Of a DNA stretch of 64,000 nucleotides, positions 26,492 to 35,804 are shown one piece after another. Source of the stretch: CAZPRY01 sp964589175 (GTDB taxonomy: Bacteria > Fidelibacterota > UBA2242); NCBI GenBank assembly GCA_964589175.1, contig CAZPRY010000009.1:1-64000 (forward strand), given 5' to 3'. The notes beneath the pieces are model-generated. The model was given only the letters and a program-made list of their open reading frames with translations. It searched no databases and had not been told where the DNA came from. The translations under genes were made by a program, and so were the position numbers. Position 1 is the first letter of the stretch. Each line of letters starts with the position of its first letter.

Positions 26492-28393
26492 TCAATCCCG
26501 AGCGATTTCGGCTTTGATCTTCGCGGCAATTTTTTCAGCGGTGAGTCCCAGGTCCTTAAGGAGTTGCGTTCGGCTGCCCTGCTCGATAAAGTGATCGGGT
26601 ATCGCCAGATTGACGATTTTTCCGGTGAAGCCACTGTTCGCCAGATATTGGCTGAGCGTGGCCCCGAAACCGCCCTGAATCGAGTTTTCCTCGACAGTCA
26701 GGATCAGGCGATGCTTCGCTGTAATTTCGGCGAGCATGGCGTCGTCGAATGGTTTGACGAAACGGGCATGAACGAGTGTGGGGTGAATCGCCTGATCCGC
26801 CAGCAAGCGGCAGGCCTGTAAGGCTTCATCGGTCATCACGCCCACCGAAATAACGGCCACGTCAGAACCTTCCCGAATCTTTTCCCAGGAGCCGATCGGC
26901 AGTATTCGGGCTTCACGATTTTCATCAAATTCCCCGCAGGCGGCTTTGGGATAGCGAATCGCAAAAGGTGCGCTGTTTTGCGCCAGGGCGGTCGCCAGCA
27001 AATCGCGCAGTTCATTACCGTTGCGGGGAGCGGCGATGATCATCCCGGGAACCGTATTCAGATAGCTGAGATCATAGGCCCCGTGATGCGTCGGTCCGTC
27101 TGCGCCGACCAGTCCGCCGCGATCGAGAGCGAATACAACCGGCAGTTTCTGGAGGGCGATATCGTGGATAATATGATCGTAAGCGCGCTGCAAAAAGGTC
27201 GAGTAGATGGCCACTACCGGTCGGAAACCGGCCGCACACAATCCGCCCGCAAAGGTAACGGCATGCTCTTCGGCAATACCCACATCGAAATAGCGTGCGG
27301 CGAAGCGTTCGGCGTAATCAACCAGGCCGGTGCCCTCGCACATAGCCGCGGTGATGAAGACTGCCTTTTCATTCTGTTCACCGATCTCGCAGGCGATTTT
27401 ACCAAAAGCAGTCAGAAACTGGGGAACTTCCGCCGCTTTCGGTTGCGTCGCAGCGCTGCTTGTCTGTGGTCCGATTCCGTGATATTTAATCGGATCTTCC
27501 TCGGCGCAGGCCAGGCCTTTGCCCTTCTTGGTGAGCACGTGCAGCATCACGGGATATGGTAAATCTTTGATCTTCTGTAATGTCGAAATCAGTTGCTCCA
27601 GGTCATGCCCGTTGATCGGGCCGTAATACTTCAGCCCCAATTCCTCGAAAAGGATACCCGATGTGACCAGGTTCTTGGTCGATTCGAGGATTTTACGTCC
27701 CAGCGTCCGCAGAAATCCGGCGCCGCGCGGCAGCCGTCCGAGAACATCGTACACCCGCGTACGGAATTTAATATAGCGCGGATGCGTGGCAATCCGGGTC
27801 AGATAATAGGAAATCGCCCCGACATTCGGAGAGATCGACATTTCGTTATCGTTCAATACGACCAGGAATTGGCCCTTGACGGCGTAAACGTTGTTCAGCG
27901 CTGCCAATGCCAGTCCCCCGGTCAGAGAGCCGTCGCCGATTATCGATACGATGCGATGCTGTTGTTTTTCGATGTTGCGGGCAATCGCGAAGCCGATCGC
28001 CGCCGAAATGGAGGTGCTGGCATGCCCGGCCCCGTAAACATCGTATTCGCTTTCCGAACGCTTGCAGAATCCGCTCAGGCCTTTGTACTGGCGGATGGTC
28101 TTGAATGCTTCCCGCCGGCCGGTCAAAATCTTATGGCTGTAGGCCTGGTGTCCGACATCCCAGATGAATTTATCGTCGGGTGTCCTGAAAACATAATGCA
28201 AAGCCACGGTCAGTTCCACTGCGCCCAGACTCGGCGCCAGATGACCGCCGGTCTGCCGAACCGTACCGACGAGATAATCCCGGATTTCCTCGCAAAGCAG
28301 CTGGAGTTCCGATAGAGACAGGGGGCGAAGATCGCTTGGAAAATTCACGCGATTAAGGACTCGATAATCCTTGTTGAGGTCAATAGCTACCAT
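26492..28393 (-). CDS. dxs: 1-deoxy-D-xylulose-5-phosphate synthase
   Basis: A 633-residue thiamine-diphosphate enzyme that condenses pyruvate and glyceraldehyde-3-phosphate to DXP, first step of the MEP isoprenoid pathway. The ThDP/Mg motif is IVSIIGDGSLTGGLALAALNN (near residues 145-165), with HQAYSHKIL near 81. The transketolase pyrimidine domain holds AEEHAVTFAGGL near 375, and the C-terminal domain ends VNLAIPDHFIEQG. Length is normal. It starts 12 bp after the pdxT stop, and ispH lies in the same run, so two MEP enzymes are co-located. PLP here is made by PdxST, which does not need DXP. Confidence 0.97.
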   Translation of the reverse strand: MVAIDLNKDYRVLNRVNFPSDLRPLSLSELQLLCEEIRDYLVGTVRQTGGHLAPSLGAVELTVALHYVFRTPDDKFIWDVGHQAYSHKILTGRREAFKTIRQYKGLSGFCKRSESEYDVYGAGHASTSISAAIGFAIARNIEKQQHRIVSIIGDGSLTGGLALAALNNVYAVKGQFLVVLNDNEMSISPNVGAISYYLTRIATHPRYIKFRTRVYDVLGRLPRGAGFLRTLGRKILESTKNLVTSGILFEELGLKYYGPINGHDLEQLISTLQKIKDLPYPVMLHVLTKKGKGLACAEEDPIKYHGIGPQTSSAATQPKAAEVPQFLTAFGKIACEIGEQNEKAVFITAAMCEGTGLVDYAERFAARYFDVGIAEEHAVTFAGGLCAAGFRPVVAIYSTFLQRAYDHIIHDIALQKLPVVFALDRGGLVGADGPTHHGAYDLSYLNTVPGMIIAAPRNGNELRDLLATALAQNSAPFAIRYPKAACGEFDENREARILPIGSWEKIREGSDVAVISVGVMTDEALQACRLLADQAIHPTLVHARFVKPFDDAMLAEITAKHRLILTVEENSIQGGFGATLSQYLANSGFTGKIVNLAIPDHFIEQGSRTQLLKDLGLTAEKIAAKIKAEIARD

Positions 28394-28405
28394 AAACTTA
28401 TCGTT

Positions 28406-28975
28406 TTAAAAAAAGCGGTTAATAAAATATTCGTGAATGCGCGCATCGTCGGATAATTCCGGATGAAATGTTGTCAATAAATTATTACTATTACGGACAA
28501 AAACAACCTCATCTTCTATTTTTCCCAGAATTTCGATACCGTTAAAAATGCCCACAATGCGCGGCGCCCGGATAAAAATGCCGCGAAAGGGAGTCGGGTC
28601 GATGCCCAGTTCCACGTCCTGAATGAAGGAATCAACCTGGCGTCCGAACCCGTTGCGGTCCAGAGTCACCTGCATGCGGTTCAGCGGCCGGATACGGGCG
28701 TCCCGGGGATCGTTCGAAAGCATGATCGCCCCCGCGCAGGTCCCGAACATCGGACCGCGAAAAGTATCGAGTTCAACCCGCAGCCGCATATCGTCGATCA
28801 CCTTCGTCATAGTCGTCGATTCGCCACCCGGAATAACCAACCCGTCGATGTGACGGAGCTGCTCCGGATACACAACGATCTCGGCGTCCGCACCGATTCT
28901 TTTAAACATTTCAAGATGCTTTTGGAAAGCACCCTGCAATCCCAAAATACCAATCTTGGGGAGTTTTGCAGTCAT
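28406..28975 (-). CDS. pdxT: PLP synthase glutaminase subunit
   Basis: A 189-residue class I amidotransferase that delivers ammonia from glutamine to PdxS. The glycine-rich substrate loop is GLQGAFQKH at 12-20, with PGGESTTM at 49-56 forming the oxyanion region. The catalytic triad is complete: C80 in FGTCAGA, H171 and E173 in TTFHPELS. Length is normal. It follows pdxS by 40 bp on the minus strand and precedes dxs by 12 bp, so the three are likely cotranscribed. Confidence 0.97.
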   Translation of the reverse strand: MTAKLPKIGILGLQGAFQKHLEMFKRIGADAEIVVYPEQLRHIDGLVIPGGESTTMTKVIDDMRLRVELDTFRGPMFGTCAGAIMLSNDPRDARIRPLNRMQVTLDRNGFGRQVDSFIQDVELGIDPTPFRGIFIRAPRIVGIFNGIEILGKIEDEVVFVRNSNNLLTTFHPELSDDARIHEYFINRFF

Positions 28976-29015
28976 ATATCGTATCCTGAATACTAATTAT
29001 AACAATTCGCTGTGA

Positions 29016-29897
29016 CTACCAACCTCTTTGGGAAAGTCGCTCGTTTTCCGGAATCGTGGCGATATCCAGGCCTTTCATGGCATCCTTGAGATCCATCGAT
29101 ACTTCGGCCAATTTATCCGGATTGTCATAGTAGGTCGTCGCGAGCACAATCGCTTTGGCCCGGGCGGCCGGATCATCAGACTTGAAAATGCCCGAACCCA
29201 CGAAAACCGTCTCAGCACCCAACTGCATCATCAGCGAAGCATCCGCCGGAGTGGCAATGCCGCCGGCGGCGAAATTCGGTACAGGCAGTTTCCCGATGAT
29301 GGCCACCTGCCGAACGATCTCGAATGGTGCGCCGAGCCGCTTGGCTTCGGCCATCAGTTCGTCCGCCTGGAGCGTCGTCAGTTTCCGGATTTCCGATTGC
29401 ACCCGGCGCATGTGCCGCACCGCTTCGACGATGTTGCCGGAACCGGCTTCGCCCTTGGTGCGGATCATCGCCGCGCCCTCTCCGATGCGGCGCAGAGCTT
29501 CCCCGAGATCGCGGCAACCGCAAACGAAGGGTACCGTAAAATCGTGCTTCCAGATATGATTTTCTTCATCGGCGGGCGTGAGGACTTCGCTCTCATCTAT
29601 AAAATCTACTTTTAAAGATTGCAGAATCTGAGCTTCCGCGAAATGTCCGATGCGGCATTTTGCCATGACCGGAATCGATACGGTTTCCTGGATAGCCTGA
29701 ATGACGCGCGGATTGGACATACGGGCGATCCCGCCGTCAGCGCGGATATCGGCCGGGATTCGTTCCAGCGCCATTACGGCGACCGCACCGGCATCCTCGG
29801 CGATCTTGGCCTGCTCAGGCGTCGTCACATCCATGATCACGCCGCCCTTGAGCATTTCGGCTAATCCGACTTTTACTTCAAATGTTCCCTTTTCCAT
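29016..29897 (-). CDS. pdxS: PLP synthase lyase subunit
   Basis: A 293-residue TIM-barrel enzyme that forms pyridoxal 5'-phosphate from ribose-5-phosphate, glyceraldehyde-3-phosphate and ammonia. Key residues are D23 (GVIMDVTT), K80 in VMAKCRIGHF (the sugar imine lysine) and K148 in RTKGEAGSGN (the second lysine that swings the intermediate). The family phosphate loop is AGGIATPADASLM near 215. An AGAGGAGAAG ribosome binding site precedes the ATG. It is the first of the pdxS-pdxT pair and lies downstream of ispH. Confidence 0.98.
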   Translation of the reverse strand: MEKGTFEVKVGLAEMLKGGVIMDVTTPEQAKIAEDAGAVAVMALERIPADIRADGGIARMSNPRVIQAIQETVSIPVMAKCRIGHFAEAQILQSLKVDFIDESEVLTPADEENHIWKHDFTVPFVCGCRDLGEALRRIGEGAAMIRTKGEAGSGNIVEAVRHMRRVQSEIRKLTTLQADELMAEAKRLGAPFEIVRQVAIIGKLPVPNFAAGGIATPADASLMMQLGAETVFVGSGIFKSDDPAARAKAIVLATTYYDNPDKLAEVSMDLKDAMKGLDIATIPENERLSQRGW

Positions 29898-29935
29898 GAT
29901 CTTCTCCTCTTCAAACCAACAACAAATTTACGATT

Positions 29936-30778
29936 CTATCCCGGAAATTGGTTTATTTTTTTTGCGGTTTCTGCAACAATTTCCTGCGGCGTCGAGGCCC
30001 CGGCTGCGATTCCGACCGATTGCGCATCGCTGAACCAACTTGCCTTAAGCTCGGCCGGGCCGCTGATCTGGTACGTTCGCGGATTGATCCGGCTGGCGAT
30101 TTCGGTCAATCGCCCGGTATTGGCGCTTGAGAATGAACCGACAATTATCATAACGTCATTGCTATCGGCAAGTTCCTGAATTTGGGCCTGGCGATGGCGC
30201 GTCGGATGGCAGATCGTATTTACAAAGCGCAAGTCGTCGACCTTTTCCAGCAGGATACGGATGACTTCACTGACATTCCCGAAGGCCTGCGTGGATTGCG
30301 CCACGACGCCGGCCCGGCGGCATTTCGAAAAAGCGCACGCCTCCTGCGGACCGGATATCACAATCGCTTCCGCAACCTGGCTGGCGATCGCTTCAACCTC
30401 TTCGTGCCCGTGGTCGCCAATGATGATGATTCTGCGTTTTTCGGCTTCCATCTCCTTAACGGTCCGGTGGATTTCCAGCACCAGAGGACACGTCGCGTCG
30501 ATGATTTTCAGATTGCGCTGCCGCGCGATTTCAGCGACTTCGCGCGGCGTACCGTGGGCGCGGAAGAGCATCGGTTTATCCGGAGCGACTTCATCCAGGC
30601 TGCCGACCACGTGTACGCCCAGCTGTTCCAGCTCCCGAACGACGGTTTCATTATGCACAATGTTACCCAGCATCAGCACTTCACCGGAGGCCGACGCGGC
30701 CTGTTTGGCTGTATCGACCGCCTTGCGGACACCCGCACAAAATCCGACATCTTTGGCAATGTTGATGGTCCTGGACAT
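29936..30778 (-). CDS. ispH: 4-hydroxy-3-methylbut-2-enyl diphosphate reductase
   Basis: I use the ATG at 30778 (MSRTINIAKDVGFC). The longer frame would overlap dcd by 83 bp and adds a basic tail unlike IspH. The 280-residue enzyme is the last MEP-pathway step, making IPP and DMAPP. The three iron-sulfur cysteines are C14 (GFCAGV), C97 (DATCPLV) and C190 (NTICHPTRHRQ). Substrate histidines appear in IVHNE (H42), RAHG (H75) and GHEE (H124, E126). The [4Fe-4S] cluster makes it oxygen-sensitive. It starts 7 bp after the dcd stop and is followed by pdxS. Confidence 0.96.
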   Translation of the reverse strand: MSRTINIAKDVGFCAGVRKAVDTAKQAASASGEVLMLGNIVHNETVVRELEQLGVHVVGSLDEVAPDKPMLFRAHGTPREVAEIARQRNLKIIDATCPLVLEIHRTVKEMEAEKRRIIIIGDHGHEEVEAIASQVAEAIVISGPQEACAFSKCRRAGVVAQSTQAFGNVSEVIRILLEKVDDLRFVNTICHPTRHRQAQIQELADSNDVMIIVGSFSSANTGRLTEIASRINPRTYQISGPAELKASWFSDAQSVGIAAGASTPQEIVAETAKKINQFPG

Positions 30779-30785
30779 AATATTG

Positions 30786-31340
30786 CTAAATTTTCGCGGT
30801 TGTAATCCTCTTCTGGGCCTGGTATTTTCCTTTTTTGTCGGCGTAGGAAACCCGGCAGAGTTCGTCACTTTCCAGGAAGATGACCTGGCAAAGTCCTTCG
30901 CCGGCGTAGATTTTGACTGGAACCGGAGCCGTATTGGAGATCGAGATCGTCACGAATCCCTCCCACTCCGGTTCAAAGGGCGTGACGTTTACGATCACTC
31001 CGCAGCGGGCATAGGTTGATTTCCCGGTCGTGATTGTGATGATATTGCGCGGAATCCGGAAATACTCAAGGCTGCGGGCCAGGGCAAAGCTGTTCGCCGG
31101 GATGATGCACTCCGGTCCTGTGAATTCCTCGAAGGCGTCTTCGGGATAATTTTTAGGGTCCATGATGACGCCCGCTTTGGCTCTGAATATTTTGAAATGA
31201 TCCGCAACCCGCATATCGTAGCCGTAAGCCGAAAGTCCGAAGGAGACCACGCCTTCCCGGACCTGCCCCTTCTCAAACGGCTCGATCAGGCCCTTCGTCG
31301 CGGCCATCTCTTCAATCCATCTATCCGACTTTACACTCAT
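30786..31340 (-). CDS. dcd: dCTP deaminase
   Basis: A 184-residue trimeric deaminase that turns dCTP into dUTP. The N-terminal GLSAYGYDMRVADHF holds the nucleotide/Asp motif of the family, RNIITITTGKSTYARCGV (near 97-114) holds substrate residues, and FEPEWEGFVTISISNTAPVPV includes the catalytic Glu. It ends with EGLCQVIFLESDE and a basic tail. Length is usual. It supplies dUMP precursor, which fits with the thymidylate-synthase homologue at 8.5 kb. It is 39 bp after the nrnA stop in the minus-strand run. Confidence 0.95.
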   Translation of the reverse strand: MSVKSDRWIEEMAATKGLIEPFEKGQVREGVVSFGLSAYGYDMRVADHFKIFRAKAGVIMDPKNYPEDAFEEFTGPECIIPANSFALARSLEYFRIPRNIITITTGKSTYARCGVIVNVTPFEPEWEGFVTISISNTAPVPVKIYAGEGLCQVIFLESDELCRVSYADKKGKYQAQKRITTAKI

Positions 31341-31379
31341 ATTTCACCAAATTCCAACTATTACCGGTTCTCCAGATGC

Positions 31380-32387
31380 TTACTTATTTTTACGCTGAAT
31401 GACGCTTCTTACCTCGGGCAGCACATTCTGAATCGCTTTGGCGAGCGGTAGATCCAGCATGGCCCCGGCCGCATTGGCATGACCGCCTCCGCCGAATTTT
31501 TCGGCGGCAGTGTTTACGGGATAGCGGCCTTTCGAACGGAAATTCAGGCGTACGTGATTGCCTTTTAATTCCAGAAACATCACAACCACCTCGACTCCTC
31601 TCGTCGAGCGAATGAAATCGGTGAATCCGTCTACATCGTCAACGCGGGCACCGGTTTCCTCCAGCATCTCACGCGTGATAATATACCAGGCCAGCCGCCC
31701 TTCGAGTTCATAATGCACATTTTGAATCGCCATACCGAGCAGTCGCGACTGCACCGGAGTTCGGTTCTCGTAGACCTTACGATAGATTTCGCTGGGTGAA
31801 ACGCCGTACCCTACCAGTTCGGCCGCCATCTGAAAAACCTCCGAGGTCGTCGAACCAAAACGGAACGATCCGGTGTCCGTCAGCAACCCGACGTAAAGCG
31901 CTTCGGCGATTGTCGTGTCGATTATCTGCGGGGCAATATGCCGGAACATTTCCAGAACCAGACAAACCGTCGCCGCTTTTTGGCCGTCAATGATATCGAT
32001 TTCGAAGCAGTTTGTATTGTTAGGATGATGATCGATGCAGACGATCGGGGCTTTACTCTTCTCGATAATATCAATCAGTTTACCGATCCGCGCCCGCGCC
32101 CCCACATCGAAAATAAAGATCAGATCCGCGCTTTGCAGCATCTCATCATGTTGCGCCGCATCATAGCGCGCAAACATATTATCCCGATTCAGGAAATCGA
32201 GTTCCTGCGGTACTTCGGAATCGTTGATGATAAACGGATTCTTACCCATTTTCTTTAAAAAATGGTAGGCCGCCGCTTCGCAGCCGATCCCGTCGCCATC
32301 CGGGTGAATATGCGTCGTTAGTAAAATATTCTGATTCTGTTTAAGAAGTTGAGTCACCTTTTCCCAATTTTCCGTTCGATCTGTCAT
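31380..32387 (-). CDS. DHH-family phosphoesterase, NrnA-like oligoribonuclease/pAp phosphatase
   Basis: A 335-residue enzyme. The DHH domain holds ILLTTHIHPDGDGIGCE (DxD pair near residues 29-31), FIFDVG near 92 and the signature IVCIDHHPN near 115. The DHHA1 domain holds the nucleotide-binding FGGGGHANAAGA near 298. Mn-dependent NrnA-type enzymes degrade nanoRNAs and dephosphorylate pAp; c-di-AMP or pGpG hydrolysis is possible for relatives. GAGGAG precedes the ATG by 5 bp. It heads the dcd-ispH-pdxST-dxs run and diverges from the PPIase lipoprotein gene at 32610. Confidence 0.9.
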   Translation of the reverse strand: MTDRTENWEKVTQLLKQNQNILLTTHIHPDGDGIGCEAAAYHFLKKMGKNPFIINDSEVPQELDFLNRDNMFARYDAAQHDEMLQSADLIFIFDVGARARIGKLIDIIEKSKAPIVCIDHHPNNTNCFEIDIIDGQKAATVCLVLEMFRHIAPQIIDTTIAEALYVGLLTDTGSFRFGSTTSEVFQMAAELVGYGVSPSEIYRKVYENRTPVQSRLLGMAIQNVHYELEGRLAWYIITREMLEETGARVDDVDGFTDFIRSTRGVEVVVMFLELKGNHVRLNFRSKGRYPVNTAAEKFGGGGHANAAGAMLDLPLAKAIQNVLPEVRSVIQRKNK

Positions 32388-32609
32388 CGGGTCTCCTCAA
32401 TAAAATAACACTAAATATACCCTATTAAATTTTATTTACAAACCATCTCGTACATTGGAAAAAGCAAGCTGATCGATATAAAATCAGTACAAATTCTTTG
32501 GCAATATTCCGCAACGTTTCGATGAAAAACCTATGAAATGCTCGGAAACTTTTTTATTTTTCGTGAGTTTTGTGAACAAGAATAAATTTTTGATTAACAG
32601 GAGTATAAT

Positions 32610-33626
32610 ATGAGAAAACTCGCCCTCGTGTCGCTGATTCTGCTTCTTTCGGTATTTTCCTGCTCTAAAAAAGCCGAGCAAGTCAAATTATCCGAAGGGA
32701 TGCCAGCCTATGAATTAGGCAAAGCGATATCCGCCACCTTGCCCGATCTTGATCCCGATAAAAACATGGTCCTCGTTTCCAGCAAGCAGTTCAACGTTAC
32801 CACCGGTGAGGTTTTGTTGCTGATCCAGACCAATTTTTCCAGCCGCGTGGGACAGGTAAAATCGATGGACGCAGAGCAGCTGAAAGGCGTTTTTAACAAT
32901 CTCGCCAAGAGTCTCGGGGAACAGAAACTGCTTCTGAGCGCAGCCGGAAAAGCCGGGATTATGGCAGCCGAGACTGAAGTGGACAGCATCATCAATCTGC
33001 AGTATGAACGCTACGGCGGCGAGGAGAAATACGCGGAATGGCTGGAACGCAACGGCATGCTCATGGCCACGGTCAGAGAAGATATCCGCAAGAATATGAC
33101 GATTTCCGATTTCCTGGATAATGCCCTTGAAAAGAACGTAGCCGTCACCGAGGAAGATATCCTGGCAGTCTACGATCAGGATAAAACGGCTTCCGTCCGG
33201 CATATTCTGCTCCTGACGCAAGGCAAGAGCGATTCCGCCAAGCAGGAAATCCGCACGAAAATGGAAGAGATCCTGGCCAAGGCCAAAGCCGGTGAAGACT
33301 TCGCCGAATTGGCCAAGGAATATACCGAGGATCCCGGTTCTAAATCCAACGGCGGACTCTACGAAAACTTCGAAAAAGGCCGTATGGTCAAGCCGTTTGA
33401 AGATGCCGCTTTTTCAATACCGATTGGCGAGCTCAGCGACGTCGTCGAGACCCAATACGGTTTTCACATCCTCAAGGTCATCGACCGCCAAAAGGAAACA
33501 CGCCCGCTGGAAGAAGTTCGCGAGGAGATCACATCCGTACTGGAGCGCGACAAACGCAACGAAGCCTATAATAACTTCATGGAAAATCTGAAAAGTGAAA
33601 TGAAGTACAAGGAAATCGAAATATAA
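32610..33626 (+). CDS. Lipoprotein peptidylprolyl isomerase (SurA/PrsA-like)
   Basis: A 338-residue exported folding helper. The signal peptide ends with the lipobox VFSC (LSVFSCSKK), so it is probably lipid-anchored in the periplasm. Residues about 60-190 are a helical chaperone-like region, and residues about 195-295 a parvulin domain: VRHILLLTQG, KAGEDFAELAKEYTEDPGS, GGLYENF, MVKPFEDAAFSIPIGELSDVVET and GFHILKV. This matches SurA/PrsA, which help outer-membrane proteins fold. A strong terminator follows (33649-33678). It is a single gene, divergent from nrnA. Confidence 0.92.
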   Translation: MRKLALVSLILLLSVFSCSKKAEQVKLSEGMPAYELGKAISATLPDLDPDKNMVLVSSKQFNVTTGEVLLLIQTNFSSRVGQVKSMDAEQLKGVFNNLAKSLGEQKLLLSAAGKAGIMAAETEVDSIINLQYERYGGEEKYAEWLERNGMLMATVREDIRKNMTISDFLDNALEKNVAVTEEDILAVYDQDKTASVRHILLLTQGKSDSAKQEIRTKMEEILAKAKAGEDFAELAKEYTEDPGSKSNGGLYENFEKGRMVKPFEDAAFSIPIGELSDVVETQYGFHILKVIDRQKETRPLEEVREEITSVLERDKRNEAYNNFMENLKSEMKYKEIEI

Positions 33627-33648
33627 GCAGCCTGATTATAGCGGTTTT

Positions 33649-33678
33649 AAAAACGCCCGTTCTGCGGGCGTTTTTTTT
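33649..33678. terminator. Bidirectional rho-independent terminator
   Basis: Stem CGCCCG (33654-33659) / CGGGCG (33665-33670), extended by A-T pairs, with a TTCTG loop and an eight-T run. The A-run on the left gives a T-run on the minus strand, so it serves the convergent PPIase gene and the ABC-F gene. Confidence 0.85.
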
Positions 33679-33684
33679 ATCGGT

Positions 33685-35646
33685 TCAGTTCAGGATATCA
33701 TCAATACTCTGAATTCTGGATTCGACTTCTTCGAACGCGGATTGCTCGGTTTCCCAATCTCCCATCTCGGCGATCAGTTGCCCTTCCAGTTCCGCTTTGC
33801 GGGTCAGCAGTTCCTGGAACTCGGACTGCCGCGCAGCCGCATAAATTTCAGTACCGGCAAAGGTTTTCTCGATCTCTTCGATCTTCGATTCGATCGCCGC
33901 GATCGCCGCTTCGTGTTTCCGGACTTTCTTTTCCCGGCGCGACAAATCCTTCATGAACTGGCGCCTCTCCTGAGTACTGAGTTTTACCTCAACCGGCTGA
34001 GCATCGTTCTCCCTGGGGATTGCCAGCCGGCTACGCCAATTCACACCCCGTTCGAGATGATCGTCACCGTACTGCGCCACAAAATCGCTGTAGCGTCCCG
34101 GATATAAGCGAAATCCTTCATAATTCAGTTCCAGGATTTTGGTGGCCACGCTTTGCACGAAATACCGGTCGTGACTGACAAAAATCAGGGTGCCCCGATA
34201 AGCCACCAACACTTCCGCCAGCGCCTCAATGGATTCCAGATCGAGATGGTTTGTGGGCTCATCGAGCAGCAACACGTTCGGCTGCTGCATGATCAGACGG
34301 GTGAAAATCAGGCGTGCGGCCTCGCCCCCGCTCAGCGCCGCCGTGTTTTTGTCCACATCGTCACCGCTGAAGAGCATCGAGCCCAGTACGCCGCGAATCC
34401 GGCTGGTCAGTTCATTCGGCACCGCGCCGGAAAGCCATTTGTAAGGAGACGATCCTTCCGGGATAAGTTCCTTGTGATTCTGAGGGAAATAGCCGGGCAT
34501 GACGCCATGACCCCATAAAACGGTCCCACTGTCGGGTTGCAGATCCCCGGAAAGAATCTTGATCAGCGTCGATTTCCCGATTCCGTTGGGGCCGATAACG
34601 GCGATTCGTTCCCCGCGCACCACATCGAAAGAAAGGTTTTTCAGTACCCGGTTGCTGCCGTAGCTTTTATTTAAATCCGTCACGCCGAGTACCTGCATAC
34701 CGGAGGGCCGTTCCTGCTCAAACCGAAAGTGGGGCGCCATGCGGGAGGAACGTTTGATAACGATATCTTCCATCCGCAAAATCTGTTTTTTTCGGCTGAT
34801 AGCCTGACGCGCTTTGGTTGCCTTGGCCCGGAAACGATTATAGAAATCTTCAAGTTCTTTCTTCTTTTTTTCCTGGCGTTCGATTTCCTGTTCCCGCTGC
34901 TCGCGTTCGAGTTCCTTGGCCATTAAAAACTGCTCGTAATTGCCCTTGTATAGTTTCAACGTCTCATAATCGATATCAATAATGTGGGTCGATACCTGGT
35001 TGAGGAAATGGTGGTCGTGGGAAATAACCGCCACAATTCCCCCGTACTGGGCCAGGTATTCGCCCAGCCAGGCAATCGAATAGATATCGAGATGGTTGTT
35101 CGGCTCATCGAGTAGAAGAATATCGGGTTGGGCAAAAAGACATTGCCCGAGCAAAACGCGAATTTTATAGCCGCCCGAGAGCGTCGACATGCAGTCCTGG
35201 AGCTGCTCGTTGCGAATCCCCAATCCTACCAGAATCCGGGCCGCTTCTGATTCCGCCCGGTACCCCTCCCGTTCTGAGACGGCGAGTTCGAGCTCGGCCA
35301 GGCGTTTGCCTTCGGATGCCGTCAGATGGCTCCGGGCTTCCAATTCCTGTTTTTCGTTGAGCAATTGCCACAGTTCTTTCTTCCCCCGCAGAACCACGTC
35401 GAGAATTTTGTCCTGTTCGAATTCGAAATGATTCTGGTTTAAAACTCCAACCCTGGACTGCCCCGGGATTTTAACGCTGCCCTCCACCGGCGAAAGTTGC
35501 CCGGACAGGATTTTCATAAAAGTCGTTTTCCCCGAGCCGTTGGCCCCTACGACGCCATAGCGATTACCCGGCGTCATATTGAAACTGGCGTCCCAGAACA
35601 AGATGCGTTCACCGAAAGCCATACCCAATTGATTCAGCTGAATCAT
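33685..35646 (-). CDS. ABC-F family ATPase (YbiT-like)
   Basis: A 653-residue soluble protein with two ATP-binding cassettes in one chain and no membrane domain. Cassette 1 has Walker A GANGSGKT (about 34-41) and LSGGYKIRVLLGQCLF. A linker of charged coiled coil (about 240-300, EREQREQEIERQEKKKKELE) follows. Cassette 2 has GPNGIGKS, LSGGEAARL and LLDEPTNHLD. A C-terminal coiled-coil domain closes it (about 555-650). ABC-F proteins act on the ribosome rather than in transport. The C-terminal extension and linker resemble YbiT/Uup types, but exact subgroup is uncertain. Confidence 0.93.
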   Translation of the reverse strand: MIQLNQLGMAFGERILFWDASFNMTPGNRYGVVGANGSGKTTFMKILSGQLSPVEGSVKIPGQSRVGVLNQNHFEFEQDKILDVVLRGKKELWQLLNEKQELEARSHLTASEGKRLAELELAVSEREGYRAESEAARILVGLGIRNEQLQDCMSTLSGGYKIRVLLGQCLFAQPDILLLDEPNNHLDIYSIAWLGEYLAQYGGIVAVISHDHHFLNQVSTHIIDIDYETLKLYKGNYEQFLMAKELEREQREQEIERQEKKKKELEDFYNRFRAKATKARQAISRKKQILRMEDIVIKRSSRMAPHFRFEQERPSGMQVLGVTDLNKSYGSNRVLKNLSFDVVRGERIAVIGPNGIGKSTLIKILSGDLQPDSGTVLWGHGVMPGYFPQNHKELIPEGSSPYKWLSGAVPNELTSRIRGVLGSMLFSGDDVDKNTAALSGGEAARLIFTRLIMQQPNVLLLDEPTNHLDLESIEALAEVLVAYRGTLIFVSHDRYFVQSVATKILELNYEGFRLYPGRYSDFVAQYGDDHLERGVNWRSRLAIPRENDAQPVEVKLSTQERRQFMKDLSRREKKVRKHEAAIAAIESKIEEIEKTFAGTEIYAAARQSEFQELLTRKAELEGQLIAEMGDWETEQSAFEEVESRIQSIDDILN

Positions 35647-35804
35647 ACTCTTCCATTCTATCTTTTCAGGTTCTGCAAAAAACGCCTGATTCTAGCCAAT
35701 TATCTGCTGATTTTCAACAGAAGAATCATTATGATTCCTCATTCGGTCCGATGTAATGTTAGTGTGAGGCGGAAACACAGAAAATTCCCGGGATGCGGCA
35801 TCTT

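Noticed and set aside
29936..30868. 310-residue version of IspH
   Set aside because: It would overlap dcd by 83 bp. IspH proteins start close to the first iron-sulfur cysteine, matching the ATG at 30778.
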